Source of the DNA: Cellvibrionaceae bacterium AOL6
GTDB taxonomy: Bacteria; Pseudomonadota; Gammaproteobacteria; Pseudomonadales; Cellvibrionaceae
Assembly: GCA_003265435.1 (NCBI GenBank)
Contig: NOXC01000016.1
Span: forward strand, 1-64,000
DNA: 64,000 nucleotides
Direction of reading: 5' to 3'
Below the pieces are notes generated by a model. The model had not been told where the DNA came from, ran no database searches, and was given only the letters and a program-made list of their open reading frames with translations. A program made the translations under genes and the position numbers. Of the stretch, positions 1 to 9,398 are shown one piece after another. The stretch's first letter is position 1, and each line of letters begins with the position of its first letter.

Positions 1-60
1 GGGTCAGACCCCAATGCATACGGTGGGGTCTGACCCCATTGCATAGTGGGGTCTGACCCC
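1..60. repeat. Three tandem GGGGTCTGACCCC palindromes
   Basis: Palindromic cores lie at 1-12 (cut by the window edge), 25-37 and 48-60, spaced 23 bases apart and separated by near-identical CATTGCATA-type spacers. Each core can fold into a hairpin with a one-base centre. The last copy ends 10 bases beyond the stop of the minus-strand gene at 71-847. The flank following it (ATTGTATGCGCT) nearly repeats the flank of the copy near 17265, so these belong to one dispersed family. From memory, similar motifs accompany REP-associated Y1 transposases in other genomes; no transposase is present here. Confidence 0.85.
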
Positions 61-70
61 ATTGTATGCG

Positions 71-847
71 CTATTTCAGGCGGCGCTTGAAGTCGTTGAG
101 TAGGGCGTTGTCGTTGTCGGTGCAGCCGCGTACGAAATACAGGCTATCGATGTCCATTAGTGCGGCCATGTCGCGGTGATCCTGTGCGCACAGGCCGCCT
201 TTGCGGATATTGTGCCGTCCGCTCTGATCGACGAACTCTTCGTAGCCTGCGGGCTCCGGCCTAGCTAAAGTGCGGCGTTGGAGCGCCGTCTCGCGTTTTG
301 CCTGCAGGCGGGGATCAAATACTCGGGTTTCCGGAGCGACTCGGTGATCGGGGTGATGTTGCTCTCGAACGAGGCTATCGGGCACGGCGAGTAGGGGCTG
401 GCTCCGCAAGGCTTCGGGTGCGGGTGGCGTCGGGCTTGGCGCCTCTTCTTTGGGTTTGGTCTCGGGCGGTCGTTGCGTGTGGGTTTGTTCTGGGATCGGC
501 GTCGTGGCTATCACGGGTTCTGGCTTGGCATCGACCTTCGCTTTGAGCGTCAGGTGCAGGGCAGGAAGACGAGGCAAATTTGTGGGCTCGTGACTCAGCA
601 TCAACCAGGGCCACAGAAGGAAAGACAGCGACAACAGCAACACTGTCGCGAGCTGCGCTCTGTCCCACCAGTGGTGCTTAAACGCGCTGACGCCTGCTTG
701 CATCCATCCCTGCCCCAAGTCCTCTGTGCTGCCCTTAGAGCCTCTGAACGCCATCCAAGTTCCACACTCACCAATATCGAGCACAAACCAGAGCGGCGCA
801 CCAAATGCGCCCACGCCTTCTTGACCCCGCGTCGCAGCCGTTTTCAA
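71..847 (-). CDS. Hypothetical single-pass membrane protein
   Basis: I do not recognise this protein. The longest reading is 258 residues, with one strong hydrophobic segment at about residues 67-85 (LATVLLLSLSFLLWPWLML). A long Pro/Thr/Glu-rich stretch follows (about 90-145), then a polar C-terminal region with two cysteines. The layout suggests a bitopic inner-membrane protein whose proline-rich arm crosses the periplasm, as in TonB-like or cell-wall-associated proteins, but no family motif is visible. The start is uncertain: Met32 or Met49 would give a shorter cytoplasmic tail. Overlapping frames on both strands are also open, so coding status rests on the membrane segment and the coherent composition. 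It is divergent from the guanidine operon at 960. Confidence 0.55.
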   Translation of the reverse strand: MKTAATRGQEGVGAFGAPLWFVLDIGECGTWMAFRGSKGSTEDLGQGWMQAGVSAFKHHWWDRAQLATVLLLSLSFLLWPWLMLSHEPTNLPRLPALHLTLKAKVDAKPEPVIATTPIPEQTHTQRPPETKPKEEAPSPTPPAPEALRSQPLLAVPDSLVREQHHPDHRVAPETRVFDPRLQAKRETALQRRTLARPEPAGYEEFVDQSGRHNIRKGGLCAQDHRDMAALMDIDSLYFVRGCTDNDNALLNDFKRRLK

Positions 848-909
848 GAATATGCTATGAAATCAGCAACATAAGACCGATTTTTCGCTTGGCATGCGCA
901 TTGCCTTTT

Positions 910-941
910 GAGTATTACGATTTCAACAATTCGTAATACTC
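910..941. promoter_or_regulatory. NikR-geometry operator upstream of the guanidine operon
   Basis: A perfect 11-base inverted repeat has arms GAGTATTACGA (910-920) and TCGTAATACTC (931-941) around a 10-base centre. Read from the inner GTATTA it is GTATTA-N16-TAATAC, 28 bases in all. This is the size and spacing of the Escherichia coli NikR site GTATGA-N16-TCATAC, and the flanking ACG...CGT positions also match. It ends 18 bases before the ATG of the transporter gene, over the probable promoter or leader. The operon encodes a NikR-like protein (3855-4355), so autoregulation by that protein is the natural inference. Confidence 0.75.
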
Positions 942-959
942 ACCTCCGGGAGCGACACA

Positions 960-1940
960 ATGAAAACCAGACTTATCAAATGGATCGGCGCGACGCTGGT
1001 CAGCCTTTCCGCCATCGCGCAGGCCCATGCCGCCGAGCCACTCAAAATCGGATATTCAGACTGGCCGGGATGGGTCGCCTGGGAAATCGCGATCGAAAAA
1101 GACATGTTCAAAAAAGCCGGCGTCGACGTTCAGTTCGAATGGTTTGACTACGTTGCCAGTATGGATGCCTATGCCGCCGGCCAGCTCGACGCCGTGGCCA
1201 TGACCAACGGAGACACTCTCGTCACCGGCGCTACCGGTGCCCAGAGCGTGATGATCCTGATCAACGATTACAGTAACGGCAACGACATGATCGTGGCCCA
1301 GCCCGGCATCAACTCTGTAAAAGAACTCAAAGGCAAAAAAATCGGAGTTGAAATTGGTTTTGTGAGCCACCTGCTTTTACTCAATGCCTTGGAAAAAAGC
1401 GGTCTGAGCGAAAAAGACGTTGAGCTTGTCAACGTGCCCACTAACGAAACCCCTCAAGTACTCGCCAGCGGCGACGTCGATGCCATCGTCGCCTGGCAGC
1501 CAAGCTCCGGTCAGAGCCTGTCTCTGGTACCCGGTTCGAAAGCCATTTACACCAGTACGGATGAGCCCGGCCTGATTTACGATGTGTTGGCGGTCTCGCC
1601 TACCAGCCTCGCGACTCGCCGCGACGAATGGAAAAAAGTCCTGATGGTGTGGGACCAGGCGATTGCCTACCTGAACGACCCCGCCACTCAAGACGAAGCC
1701 ATCAGCATCATGGCCGCTCGCGTGGGCCTGGAACCTGCCGCATACAAGCCGTTCCTCGAGGGCACGCGCATTCTCTCGATCAAAGAAGCCCTGCCTTACG
1801 CAGAGAAGAAAGACGGCTTCAAGAGCATCTACGGCTCCTCAAAAATTTCTGATGATTTCAACGTAGCGAACGACGTGTACAAGGAACCCCAGGACTTGGA
1901 AAGCTACATCGACACCAGCCTGATGAAAGAACTGAAATAA
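960..1940 (+). CDS. ABC transporter substrate-binding protein, guanidine operon
   Basis: This 326-residue periplasmic binding protein is of the NMT1/SsuA/nitrate-taurine type and is usually annotated as the urea-carboxylase-related ABC transporter. It has a Sec signal peptide (residues 1-24, cleavage after AQAHA). The mature part opens with [19 protein letters not shown], typical of the family, and includes [16 protein letters not shown] and DAIVAWQPS. The start is supported by GGGAG 9 bases upstream. It is the first gene of the operon, followed after 42 bases by the permease. The deiminase genes and the riboswitch downstream make guanidine (or a guanidino compound) the likely ligand rather than urea. 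Ligand assignment is inference; family is clear. Confidence 0.9.
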   Translation: MKTRLIKWIGATLVSLSAIAQAHAAEPLKIGYSDWPGWVAWEIAIEKDMFKKAGVDVQFEWFDYVASMDAYAAGQLDAVAMTNGDTLVTGATGAQSVMILINDYSNGNDMIVAQPGINSVKELKGKKIGVEIGFVSHLLLLNALEKSGLSEKDVELVNVPTNETPQVLASGDVDAIVAWQPSSGQSLSLVPGSKAIYTSTDEPGLIYDVLAVSPTSLATRRDEWKKVLMVWDQAIAYLNDPATQDEAISIMAARVGLEPAAYKPFLEGTRILSIKEALPYAEKKDGFKSIYGSSKISDDFNVANDVYKEPQDLESYIDTSLMKELK

Positions 1941-1946
1941 AGTGAA

Positions 1947-1964
1947 GGCCGGGGAAACCCGGCC
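1947..1964 (+). promoter_or_regulatory. Intercistronic GAAA-tetraloop hairpin
   Basis: GGCCGGG (1947-1953) and CCCGGCC (1958-1964) form a perfect 7-base-pair stem closed by a GAAA tetraloop, in the gap between the binding-protein and permease genes. No T-run follows, so it is unlikely to be a full terminator. Such a hairpin commonly stabilises the 3' end of binding-protein mRNA and gives it higher expression than the membrane components. That role is inferred. Confidence 0.65.
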
Positions 1965-1982
1965 AAACAGAGGACTGATTTC

Positions 1983-2948
1983 ATGCACTCTTCTTATGGC
2001 CTCAGTGTCCGCACGCCAATGAATGCGCGTGCCAGCAAGTGGGTAACCGCCCTGAGTTTTCTGCTGCCGTTGGCGATTTGGGCGGCCTTTTCTTACCTCC
2101 CATTCCTATGGCACCCGATGATGGAAATCACCGAACCGGGCTCTGTAGGCTATTTCAAAGAAGGCATGATGATTGAGCGCGATGTCTTCGAGCAACAAAA
2201 AAGCGAAGCGGCTCTGGAAGACAGAGCACTGCCCGAAGGCATTCGCGCCAACCCGATTTACTTACCGGCACCCCACGAAGTGGTACGTGCGTTGTACACC
2301 TCCTTTACCACCGAGCCACAGCGACGCAGCGAAAGCTGGCTGCACGAAAGCTTGTGGCAGAGCATACAAGTTATTTTCTGGGGATTCTTTTTATCCTCGT
2401 TGATCGGCGTGCCGCTGGGCATACTTGCCGGCACCTACGATTTTTTCTCTCGGCTTTTTGAGCCCTTTATTGAATTTTTCCGCTACCTACCCGCACCGGC
2501 CTTCGGTGCGCTCGCAGTGGCAATTCTGGGCATCTACCACGCCCCCAAAATCGCGATTATTTTTATCGGAACCTTTTTTCAGCAGGTGCTGGTCATTGCC
2601 AATACCACACGCAAGCTCGACCGCTCCCTGCTTGAAGCCGCGCAAACACTGGGCGCGCGCAATAAATCTCTGGTGTTTAAAGTGGTTGTCCCCGGCGTCT
2701 TACCCGACCTCTATCGCGACATGCGCATCCTTCTGGGTTGGGCCTGGACCTATTTGATCGTCGCTGAATTAATCGGCACCAGCTCGGGCATCACCTGGTT
2801 TATTACCCAGCAAGCCCGCTATAAAAATTTCGAAAATGTTTTCGCGGCGATCATCATTATCGGCATTATTGGCTTGAGCGTGGATCTGCTGCTCGCGCTA
2901 CTGGGACGGCGCCTGTTCCCATGGAAAAAGTCGGAGGCGGGACACTGA
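1983..2948 (+). CDS. ABC transporter permease, guanidine operon
   Basis: This 321-residue membrane permease is of the SsuC/nitrate-taurine type (binding-protein-dependent transport inner-membrane component). A first membrane segment at about 24-42 is followed by a long polar loop (about 48-95) before the ABC transporter core. The core starts with a membrane span near 125 and holds the EAA-like loop around [28 protein letters not shown], which contacts the ATPase. The long N-terminal periplasmic insertion is typical of the urea-carboxylase-linked subgroup as I recall it. The RBS AGGA lies 8 bases upstream. The stop overlaps the ATPase start (TGATG), indicating translational coupling. Confidence 0.9.
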   Translation: MHSSYGLSVRTPMNARASKWVTALSFLLPLAIWAAFSYLPFLWHPMMEITEPGSVGYFKEGMMIERDVFEQQKSEAALEDRALPEGIRANPIYLPAPHEVVRALYTSFTTEPQRRSESWLHESLWQSIQVIFWGFFLSSLIGVPLGILAGTYDFFSRLFEPFIEFFRYLPAPAFGALAVAILGIYHAPKIAIIFIGTFFQQVLVIANTTRKLDRSLLEAAQTLGARNKSLVFKVVVPGVLPDLYRDMRILLGWAWTYLIVAELIGTSSGITWFITQQARYKNFENVFAAIIIIGIIGLSVDLLLALLGRRLFPWKKSEAGH

Positions 2949-3865
2949 TGACAAAAATCATTGATGAAAAAAAATACCTTGAACAAAGCGACGCCGTTCG
3001 GGACCGTTTTACGCGGCTGAAGCAACGACCCGTCACCCTCGAAGTGCAATCGCTGACGAAAAAGTTTCAAACGCCGAAGGGCGAAGTGACGGCATTGAAC
3101 AACGTCAACTTCAAAGTCCACCGACGTGAATTTGTCTGCGTCATCGGCCCCTCGGGTTGCGGTAAATCCACGCTGATTCGTATCCTCGCGGGCTTAGAGC
3201 AACCCAGTGCTGGCCAGATGCTGCTCAACGGCAACAGCGTCTCGGGCCCCGGCCCTGACCGCGGCATGGTGTTTCAGGGCTATACCCTGTTTCCGTGGCT
3301 GAGCGTGAAACGCAATGTGATGTTTGGTCTGATTGAAAGCGGTCACAGCCGCTCTCAAGCCGAAGAGCAGGCCATGCAATGGATCGACTTGGTCGGACTC
3401 AGTAAATTTGCGGAGAGTTACCCCCATCAGCTTTCGGGCGGCATGAAACAGCGCGTGGCCATTGCGCGGGCGCTCGCCAACCAGCCCAAAATTCTGTTGA
3501 TGGACGAGCCCTTTGGCGCCCTCGACCCTCAAACGCGCTGCAAAATGCAGGGGCACCTGATGGAGATCTGGCAGAATATCGACATCACTGTTTTGTTTAT
3601 TACCCACGACCTCGACGAGGCCATTTACCTTGCAGACCGCATCCTCGTTCTGAAAGCGCACCCGGGCGAAGTGCAGGAAGTCATTGAGGTCCCGGTGCCG
3701 CAACCGCGACACCCAGATCAATTGCTGAGCGAGGAATTCCTCGCCACCAAGGCGCACTTAGAGGCGCTGATCCATCCAGAAGAGACCGGCGACGACGTCT
3801 CTGCCGAGAAAATCAAAATGGTGCGCATGGTGCACGTCAACGACGAGGTGCCCAGTGTTTTCTGA
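2948..3865 (+). CDS. ABC transporter ATP-binding protein, guanidine operon
   Basis: This ATPase of the SsuB/NrtD type has about 305 residues from the preferred ATG at 2948, which overlaps the permease stop and follows CGGAGG. All nucleotide-binding motifs are intact: Walker [11 protein letters not shown]-loop FQGYTLFPW, signature LSGGMKQR, Walker [13 protein letters not shown] and the switch histidine in FITHDLDEA. About 30 extra N-terminal residues and a C-terminal tail (HPEETGDD...) extend the usual core. It energises the permease encoded just upstream. The next gene starts inside its 3' end (11-base overlap). Confidence 0.93.
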   Translation: MTKIIDEKKYLEQSDAVRDRFTRLKQRPVTLEVQSLTKKFQTPKGEVTALNNVNFKVHRREFVCVIGPSGCGKSTLIRILAGLEQPSAGQMLLNGNSVSGPGPDRGMVFQGYTLFPWLSVKRNVMFGLIESGHSRSQAEEQAMQWIDLVGLSKFAESYPHQLSGGMKQRVAIARALANQPKILLMDEPFGALDPQTRCKMQGHLMEIWQNIDITVLFITHDLDEAIYLADRILVLKAHPGEVQEVIEVPVPQPRHPDQLLSEEFLATKAHLEALIHPEETGDDVSAEKIKMVRMVHVNDEVPSVF

Positions 3866-4355
3866 CGCCAACGAGTTGAAAAATAACGAGCACAACGTGC
3901 GCGACAAACTGGTTCGCATCAGCATCTCTTTACCCGAGAGCTTACTGCATCAATTTGATACCATGGTGCAGGAGCGGCAGTTTGACAGCCGCTCTCAGGC
4001 AGTCGCAGAAATGATTCATCAGCAACTCGCGGAACACTGCAAGGAAGTGGGCGCACAAGTGATGGCCGGCACGATCAACATTGTCTACGATCACACCGTG
4101 CCCCAATTACAGCGCCATCTCGCTGAATTGCAACACACCTATCTGGACGAGGTGATCAGCTGCCTGAATGTCAATTTGACACACGACAAAACCCTGTCGG
4201 TGTTTTTAGTACAAGGCCCCGGCGCGCGTCTGCAAAAAATCGCAGACGAAGTGATCTCCCGCAAGGGCATCATCACCGGGAAATTATTGTTGAGCACGGC
4301 GATATTGCCCCCGGTACATCCATTACCGCCATTTAATCCACGATCTGTTTTATGA
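3855..4355 (+). CDS. NikR-like ribbon-helix-helix regulator lacking nickel ligands
   Basis: This 166-residue regulator has a ribbon-helix-helix DNA-binding domain (about 19-60, [16 protein letters not shown]...SRSQAV) and a NikR-type ACT domain (about 72-147). Aligned by eye with E. coli NikR, the nickel ligands His87, His89 and Cys95 correspond to Asn105, Asn107 and Thr113 here. Only the His76 equivalent (His94, in LQHTYLD) remains. The high-affinity nickel site therefore appears lost, and the effector is probably something else, perhaps guanidine or a pathway intermediate. It starts at a GTG with GAGG upstream, inside the ATPase gene, and its TGA overlaps the next ATG. A NikR-spaced operator sits at 910-941. 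NikR homology is clear; the effector is unknown. Confidence 0.88.
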   Translation: MFSDANELKNNEHNVRDKLVRISISLPESLLHQFDTMVQERQFDSRSQAVAEMIHQQLAEHCKEVGAQVMAGTINIVYDHTVPQLQRHLAELQHTYLDEVISCLNVNLTHDKTLSVFLVQGPGARLQKIADEVISRKGIITGKLLLSTAILPPVHPLPPFNPRSVL

Positions 4356-5074
4356 AAATCGACCACTATCAAACCCAGCTTGCAAGCGGCAGCCATTGGT
4401 CGCTGATTGTTCGCAAGGGCGTTCAACTCACCTTGACCGATCTCAAGGGCGGCGCCAATGTCGGGATGCTGATGTACAACCCCACTTTACTGATGGAGAA
4501 GTACAACGCGCCCGACACTTTAAAATGCCAACACACGTTCAAGCTCACACGCGGCCACTGTTTGTATTCGGACATGGGGCGCATATTCTTTTCGATCACG
4601 GATGACCACTTTGGCTGGCACGAAACCCTGTGTGGGAACAGCCATGCCGAGCACGTGGCATCCCAATGGGGCAAGCGTGACTACCAAAGCGATCACAACG
4701 CCTGGCATCAAAACGGCAATGACAGCTTTCTGGTTGAACTCGCGAAGTACAACCTCGATAAACGCGCATTGGCGGCCAACGTGAATTGGTTCAGCGAAGT
4801 GCGCAGCGATGCCGAAGGCCGCTTGAGCCTTAGCCGACAATCGAAGGCCGGCGACGCTGTTACCCTGCGCGCAGAGATGGATACGCTCGTCCTGCTGCAC
4901 ACCTGCCCCCACCCACTGGACAAGGCCGAGCACTATCCTCGCAGTGAAGTGTCTCTCACGCTGTCTTTGGCTGAGCCCGTCCAGGACGACGACTACTGCC
5001 TGAACTTCCGCCCCGAAAACCGACGCGGCTTCGAAAACAATGCCCTGTATCACTTCGGTCCAGGAGGTCAATAA
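4352..5074 (+). CDS. DUF1989 protein UAAP1-type, carboxyguanidine deiminase subunit
   Basis: This 240-residue protein belongs to DUF1989, long annotated as urea-amidolyase-associated protein 1. In guanidine assimilation the two DUF1989 proteins form carboxyguanidine deiminase (CgdAB), which turns carboxyguanidine into allophanate and ammonia. Typical stretches are [38 protein letters not shown] and the C-terminal CPHPLD, with conserved Cys and His residues suited to metal binding. It overlaps the regulator gene by ATGA and is 2 bases from its partner. The paired arrangement and the riboswitch downstream favour the guanidine role. Which subunit letter applies is not certain. Confidence 0.88.
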   Translation: MKIDHYQTQLASGSHWSLIVRKGVQLTLTDLKGGANVGMLMYNPTLLMEKYNAPDTLKCQHTFKLTRGHCLYSDMGRIFFSITDDHFGWHETLCGNSHAEHVASQWGKRDYQSDHNAWHQNGNDSFLVELAKYNLDKRALAANVNWFSEVRSDAEGRLSLSRQSKAGDAVTLRAEMDTLVLLHTCPHPLDKAEHYPRSEVSLTLSLAEPVQDDDYCLNFRPENRRGFENNALYHFGPGGQ

Positions 5075-5076
5075 CG

Positions 5077-5712
5077 ATGATTCTTGAAAGCACGAAAACG
5101 CTGTCATCCGCGCTTGAACGATTTGAGGTTGAGGCGGGCGACTACTTCCTGTACACCCTGAAAAAAGGTCAAACGCTGCGCATTACTGACCTCGAAGGCA
5201 ACCAGGCCGCCGACACCCTTTTTTACAGCGCGGAGGATACTTCCGAGCGCTACAGTGCCAGCGACACCATTCGCGAGCAGGGCGGTCTGTATCTCAGCGC
5301 CGGCAGTGTGCTCAAAACAAACTTGAATCGCGACATGTTAAAAATCGTCGCCGATACCTGCGGGCGGCACGACACCGTGGGTGGCGCGTGTGCCACCGAA
5401 TCCAACACTGTGCGTTACGACTTGGAAAAGCGCTGCATGCATGCCTGCCGCGACAGCTGGATGCTCGCCATTCAGGAGCACGATGAGCTCGGCCTGAAAA
5501 AAGACGACATCACGCACAACATCAACTTCTTTATGAACGTGCCGGTCACAGAAGAAGGTGGCCTCACTTTCGCGGATGGCATCTCCGCACCGGGAAAATA
5601 TGTTGAACTTGAAGCATTAATGGATACCATTGTCCTCATATCCAATTGCCCTCAGCTCAACAACCCCTGTAACGGCTATAACCCGACGCCTGTTGACGTC
5701 GCTATCTGGTAG
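5077..5712 (+). CDS. DUF1989 protein UAAP2-type, carboxyguanidine deiminase subunit
   Basis: This second DUF1989 paralogue has 211 residues and carries the family signature [29 protein letters not shown] near residues 27-55. Cys-rich conserved segments follow ([28 protein letters not shown]) and the C-terminal [17 protein letters not shown], which are likely metal or catalytic residues. The ATG follows GGAGG by 8 bases (GGAGGTCAATAACG). With the upstream 240-residue protein it should form the heteromeric carboxyguanidine deiminase that acts between the carboxylase and allophanate hydrolase. The 80-base gap after it holds a guanidine-II riboswitch. Confidence 0.88.
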   Translation: MILESTKTLSSALERFEVEAGDYFLYTLKKGQTLRITDLEGNQAADTLFYSAEDTSERYSASDTIREQGGLYLSAGSVLKTNLNRDMLKIVADTCGRHDTVGGACATESNTVRYDLEKRCMHACRDSWMLAIQEHDELGLKKDDITHNINFFMNVPVTEEGGLTFADGISAPGKYVELEALMDTIVLISNCPQLNNPCNGYNPTPVDVAIW

Positions 5713-5721
5713 TTTCTACCC

Positions 5722-5772
5722 GGCAAGCGGGACGACCCGCTTGCCCGCATCAAAAAACGCGAGACGACTCGC
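5722..5772 (+). promoter_or_regulatory. Guanidine-II (mini-ykkC) riboswitch
   Basis: Two hairpins with identical ACGA tetraloops stand in tandem. P1 is GGCAAGCGGG (5722-5731), ACGA (5732-5735), CCCGCTTGCC (5736-5745), a perfect 10-base-pair stem. P2 is GCGAG (5759-5763), ACGA (5764-5767), CTCGC (5768-5772). The A-rich linker is 13 bases. Two stem-loops with ACGR loops are the defining pattern of the guanidine-II riboswitch. P2 ends 7 bases before the Shine-Dalgarno AGGTG (5780-5784) of the carboxylase ATG at 5793. This fits translational control in which guanidine-bound paired loops leave the ribosome site free. It is unusual in lying inside the operon, between deiminase and carboxylase, not at its 5' end. 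Confidence 0.9.
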
Positions 5773-5792
5773 ACAGGCCAGGTGATTAAACC

Positions 5793-8700
5793 ATGTCCTT
5801 TACGAAAGTGCTCATCGCCAACCGCGGCGCCATCGCCGTTCGAATCATACGCACCCTGAATGCGATGGGGATCAAAGCCGTCGCGATCTATCACGAGGCA
5901 GACCGCAAATCGCTGCACGTCCGCCACGCGGATGAAGCGTACAGCCTCGGAGAAGGCAGCGCCGCAGAGACCTATCTCAATATCGATGCAATCTTGAAAA
6001 TTGCACGTGAGAGCGGTGCGCAAGCGATTCATCCGGGCTACGGTTTTTTAAGCGAGAACACCCAATTTGTGACGCGCTGTGAAGAAGCCGGCATTGCCTT
6101 CATCGGCCCTACGGCCGAACAGATCGATCTGTTCGGCTTGAAGCATCAGGCACGCGCGGCGGCGCAACAGGCAAAGGTCCCACTGGTGCCAGGCTCCGAC
6201 TTGCTCACCGATTTAGACTCAGCCTGTCAGGCCGCTGCCGAGATTGGCTACCCCATCATGCTCAAAAGTACCGCCGGGGGCGGCGGCATCGGCATGCAGG
6301 TGTGCGATTCTGAAAGTGCGCTGCGCAAAGCCTGGGATGCGGTAAAACGCTTAAGTGCAAATTATTTTGCCAACGACGGCGTGTTCCTTGAAAAATATAT
6401 TGCGCGCGCCCGACACATCGAAGTACAGATCTTTGGGGACGGGCGCGGTCAGGCTGTCGCACTCGGGGAGCGCGACTGTTCTGCTCAGCGTCGTAATCAG
6501 AAGGTCATCGAAGAGACCCCCGCACCGAACCTCAGCGAGGCATTGCGTAAAGAGCTGTGGGACACCGCCGAAGCACTGATGGCCTCCGTGTCGTATCGCA
6601 ATGCCGGTACCGTCGAATTTATTTTTGACGCCGATGCACAGCAATTTTATTTTCTGGAAGTGAATACCCGACTTCAGGTTGAGCACGGCGTCACCGAAGA
6701 AGTATGGGGTGTTGATTTGGTGAACTGGATGGTCAGCCTCGCAGCGGGCGATCTTGCGCCGCTGGAGGAATTGAAAGCCCCGCTTTCCCCTAAAGGGCAC
6801 GCCATACAGGTGCGCGTCTATGCCGAAGATGCACAAGCCGATTTTCGCCCCAGTGCAGGCTTGTTGTCACACGTGGATTTTTCAGCCTGCGATTCGTTGC
6901 GTGTGGACACCTGGGTGGAAAGCGGCACCGACATTCCCGCCCTGTTTGATCCCATGATTGCCAAAGTGATTTGCCATCAAGCGAGCCGCGAAGCCGCACT
7001 TGAGACCTTGCAGCACGCGCTCGATGACACCGTACTTTATGGTATTGAAACCAACCTGGACTATTTGCGCTTTCTGCTCGGCATCGACGAAAGCCAAAAC
7101 GGCACCCTCCTGACCCACACGCTTTCGACGCTGAGCTTCAACCCGGCGGCGTTTCGCGTACTGCAACCCGGCACCTTGACGACCATTCAAGATGTACCGG
7201 GACGTAAAGGCTACTGGGATATCGGCGTGCCCCCCTCGGGCCCGATGGATAATTTCCATTTCCGGCTGGCCAACCGCCTGCTCGATAATGACACGAGCTG
7301 TCCCGCACTCGAAATCACACTCAATGGACCAGAGCTCGAATTTTACTGCGCAACCCGCGCCGTACTCTGCGGCGCTGAATTTGAACTCTGGCTCAATGAC
7401 ACCCCGGTTAAACACAACGAGGTGTTCAGTATCCCCGCCGGGTCAGTGCTGCGTATTGGCAAGGTGTTGTCCTCGGGTGCGCGTGCCTACCTCGCCCTCG
7501 AAGGTGGCATTCAGTGTCCGTTGTATTTGGGTTCGGCTTCAACGTTTACGCTGGGTCAGTTTGGTGGACACAACGGTCGTGCCCTGCGCACCGGCGACGT
7601 GTTAAAACTGGCCGACGCCGAGCCGCAAACAGCAGGTGACGCCGCCAACACCCTTCCGAATTTTCTGACGGAAACACAGTACCTGCGCGTCATCTACGGC
7701 CCGCATGGCGCAACGGAATTTTTTACCGAAAACGACATCGACACGTTTTTCGCGCATGAATGGGAGGTGCACTACAACTCGAGCCGAACCGGTGTGCGCT
7801 TAATCGGCCCGAAACCCGAATGGGCTCGCGACAACGGTGGCGAAGCCGGACTGCACCCCTCTAATATTCACGACAATGCCTATGCCTTTGGCAGCGTCGA
7901 CTTCACCGGCGACATGCCGGTGATACTCGGTCCCGACGGCCCCTCGCTCGGCGGCTTTGTCTGCCCGGCCACGGTCATCAGCGCCGACTTGTGGAAATTG
8001 GGCCAACTGAAAGCCGGGGATCGATTCCGCTTTATTCCGGTCACGATTGAACAAGCCGTAGAAGCAGAGCGAAACCAGAATCAGGCTTTAGAGGCCCTGG
8101 CTTTTGTACCTACTGCAAAACCTGAGGCGAGCACGCTAAGCTCCCCTGTCGTCAGTAAGGGGCAATTCCAAGGTGATGACGTACAGGTGCGGGTCGCCGG
8201 GGACCAGTTTGTGCTGGTGGAAATCGGGCCAATGGAGCTCGATATCGAACGCCGTTTTAAAGTCCATGCCTTAATGCTCTGGCTAGAGGAGCACCGTTTG
8301 CCCGGCATGGAGGAATTAACACCCGGCATCCGCTCCCTGCAAATTCACTACGATTCGCAAGCGCTGAACCTGAACACCCTACTCGAACACATTGCGCGCG
8401 CAACGGAGGCCTTGGCGCAGCAGGAAAATCCGAGCGTCCCTGCGCGAGTGGTACACCTTCCCCTAAGTTGGGACGACGAAGCCTGTCACCTCGCGATCGA
8501 GAAATACGAGCAAAGTGTGCGCCCCGGCGCGCCCTGGTGCCCAAGCAACCTCGAATTTATTCGTCGCATTAATGGGCTCGACTCGATTCAAGACGTGAAA
8601 GACATTCTGTTTGATGCGAGTTACCTCGTCATGGGGCTGGGGGATGTCTACCTCGGTGCACCCGTGGCCACACCACTTGATCCACGGCACCGCTTGGTCA

Positions 8701-9398
8701 CCACAAAGTACAATCCGGCGCGTACCTGGACGGCCGAAAACTCAGTCGGCATCGGCGGGGCGTACCTGTGTATTTACGGTATGGAAGGCCCCGGCGGCTA
8801 TCAGTTTGTCGGCCGTACCTTACAAATGTGGAACCGCTACCGGCAGACACAAGAATTTCCCAAACCGTGGCTTCTGCGCTTTTTTGACCAGATTAAATTT
8901 TACGAAGTCAGTCACGATGAGCTCGAAGATATTCGCAAGCGCTTCCCGCTCGGCGAGTACCCCATTCGTATTGAAGAAACCGAGTTCTCGCTTGCGGAGT
9001 ACCGTCGCTTCCTGGATGAACACCAGGGGGACATCGACGATTTTGAAACACAACGTACCACCGCATTTGAAGAAGAACTGGCCCGTTGGCGACGCGACGG
9101 GCAACTCACCTTTGAAGCACCGGAACAAGATGCCTCCGACAGTGCCATGGACACACTCCCCGACGGCGTTATAGCGGTAGACAGCCCGGTTTCCGGCAGC
9201 GTCTGGCAACTCGAAGTGGAAGTTGGCCAGCCAGTGAAGCGCGGTGATGTACTGATGATTCTGGAATCGATGAAAATGGAAATTGAAATTAGCAGTCCGG
9301 TCGATGGCCGGGTTCATACACTCCATGCCAAAAAAGGCTCAGGTATTAGCAGCGGCCAAGCCCTGCTCTGGATAGAGGAGAACACCGATGACGCATAA
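5793..9398 (+). CDS. Biotin-dependent guanidine (urea-type) carboxylase
   Basis: This 1201-residue multidomain enzyme carboxylates guanidine (or urea) using ATP, bicarbonate and biotin. A biotin carboxylase domain (about 1-450) has the KSTAGGGGIGMQ ATP loop and EVNTRLQVEHGVTE. The carboxyltransferase part follows, with the KipA-like AHS2 region (about 460-780; VLQPGTLTTIQDVPGRKGYWDIGVPPSGPMD) and the KipI-like AHS1 region (about 810-1080; GLGDVYLGAPVATPLDPRHRL). It ends in a biotinyl domain with ESMKM, Lys1161 being the biotinylated residue. Length and order match urea carboxylases. Context (two DUF1989 genes, guanidine-II riboswitch) argues that guanidine is the physiological substrate. The stop overlaps the next gene by 11 bases. 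Confidence 0.93.
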   Translation: MSFTKVLIANRGAIAVRIIRTLNAMGIKAVAIYHEADRKSLHVRHADEAYSLGEGSAAETYLNIDAILKIARESGAQAIHPGYGFLSENTQFVTRCEEAGIAFIGPTAEQIDLFGLKHQARAAAQQAKVPLVPGSDLLTDLDSACQAAAEIGYPIMLKSTAGGGGIGMQVCDSESALRKAWDAVKRLSANYFANDGVFLEKYIARARHIEVQIFGDGRGQAVALGERDCSAQRRNQKVIEETPAPNLSEALRKELWDTAEALMASVSYRNAGTVEFIFDADAQQFYFLEVNTRLQVEHGVTEEVWGVDLVNWMVSLAAGDLAPLEELKAPLSPKGHAIQVRVYAEDAQADFRPSAGLLSHVDFSACDSLRVDTWVESGTDIPALFDPMIAKVICHQASREAALETLQHALDDTVLYGIETNLDYLRFLLGIDESQNGTLLTHTLSTLSFNPAAFRVLQPGTLTTIQDVPGRKGYWDIGVPPSGPMDNFHFRLANRLLDNDTSCPALEITLNGPELEFYCATRAVLCGAEFELWLNDTPVKHNEVFSIPAGSVLRIGKVLSSGARAYLALEGGIQCPLYLGSASTFTLGQFGGHNGRALRTGDVLKLADAEPQTAGDAANTLPNFLTETQYLRVIYGPHGATEFFTENDIDTFFAHEWEVHYNSSRTGVRLIGPKPEWARDNGGEAGLHPSNIHDNAYAFGSVDFTGDMPVILGPDGPSLGGFVCPATVISADLWKLGQLKAGDRFRFIPVTIEQAVEAERNQNQALEALAFVPTAKPEASTLSSPVVSKGQFQGDDVQVRVAGDQFVLVEIGPMELDIERRFKVHALMLWLEEHRLPGMEELTPGIRSLQIHYDSQALNLNTLLEHIARATEALAQQENPSVPARVVHLPLSWDDEACHLAIEKYEQSVRPGAPWCPSNLEFIRRINGLDSIQDVKDILFDASYLVMGLGDVYLGAPVATPLDPRHRLVTTKYNPARTWTAENSVGIGGAYLCIYGMEGPGGYQFVGRTLQMWNRYRQTQEFPKPWLLRFFDQIKFYEVSHDELEDIRKRFPLGEYPIRIEETEFSLAEYRRFLDEHQGDIDDFETQRTTAFEEELARWRRDGQLTFEAPEQDASDSAMDTLPDGVIAVDSPVSGSVWQLEVEVGQPVKRGDVLMILESMKMEIEISSPVDGRVHTLHAKKGSGISSGQALLWIEENTDDA

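Noticed and set aside
1-60. CRISPR array
   Set aside because: Only three 13-base palindromes with near-identical spacers, and the same core is dispersed elsewhere singly.
298-546. Plus-strand open frame opposite the first membrane protein
   Set aside because: It is a shadow of the minus-strand gene with no ribosome site or recognisable domain.
848-959. Guanidine-I (ykkC) riboswitch at the operon's 5' end
   Set aside because: None of the conserved ykkC sequence blocks are present; the region holds the NikR-type palindrome instead.
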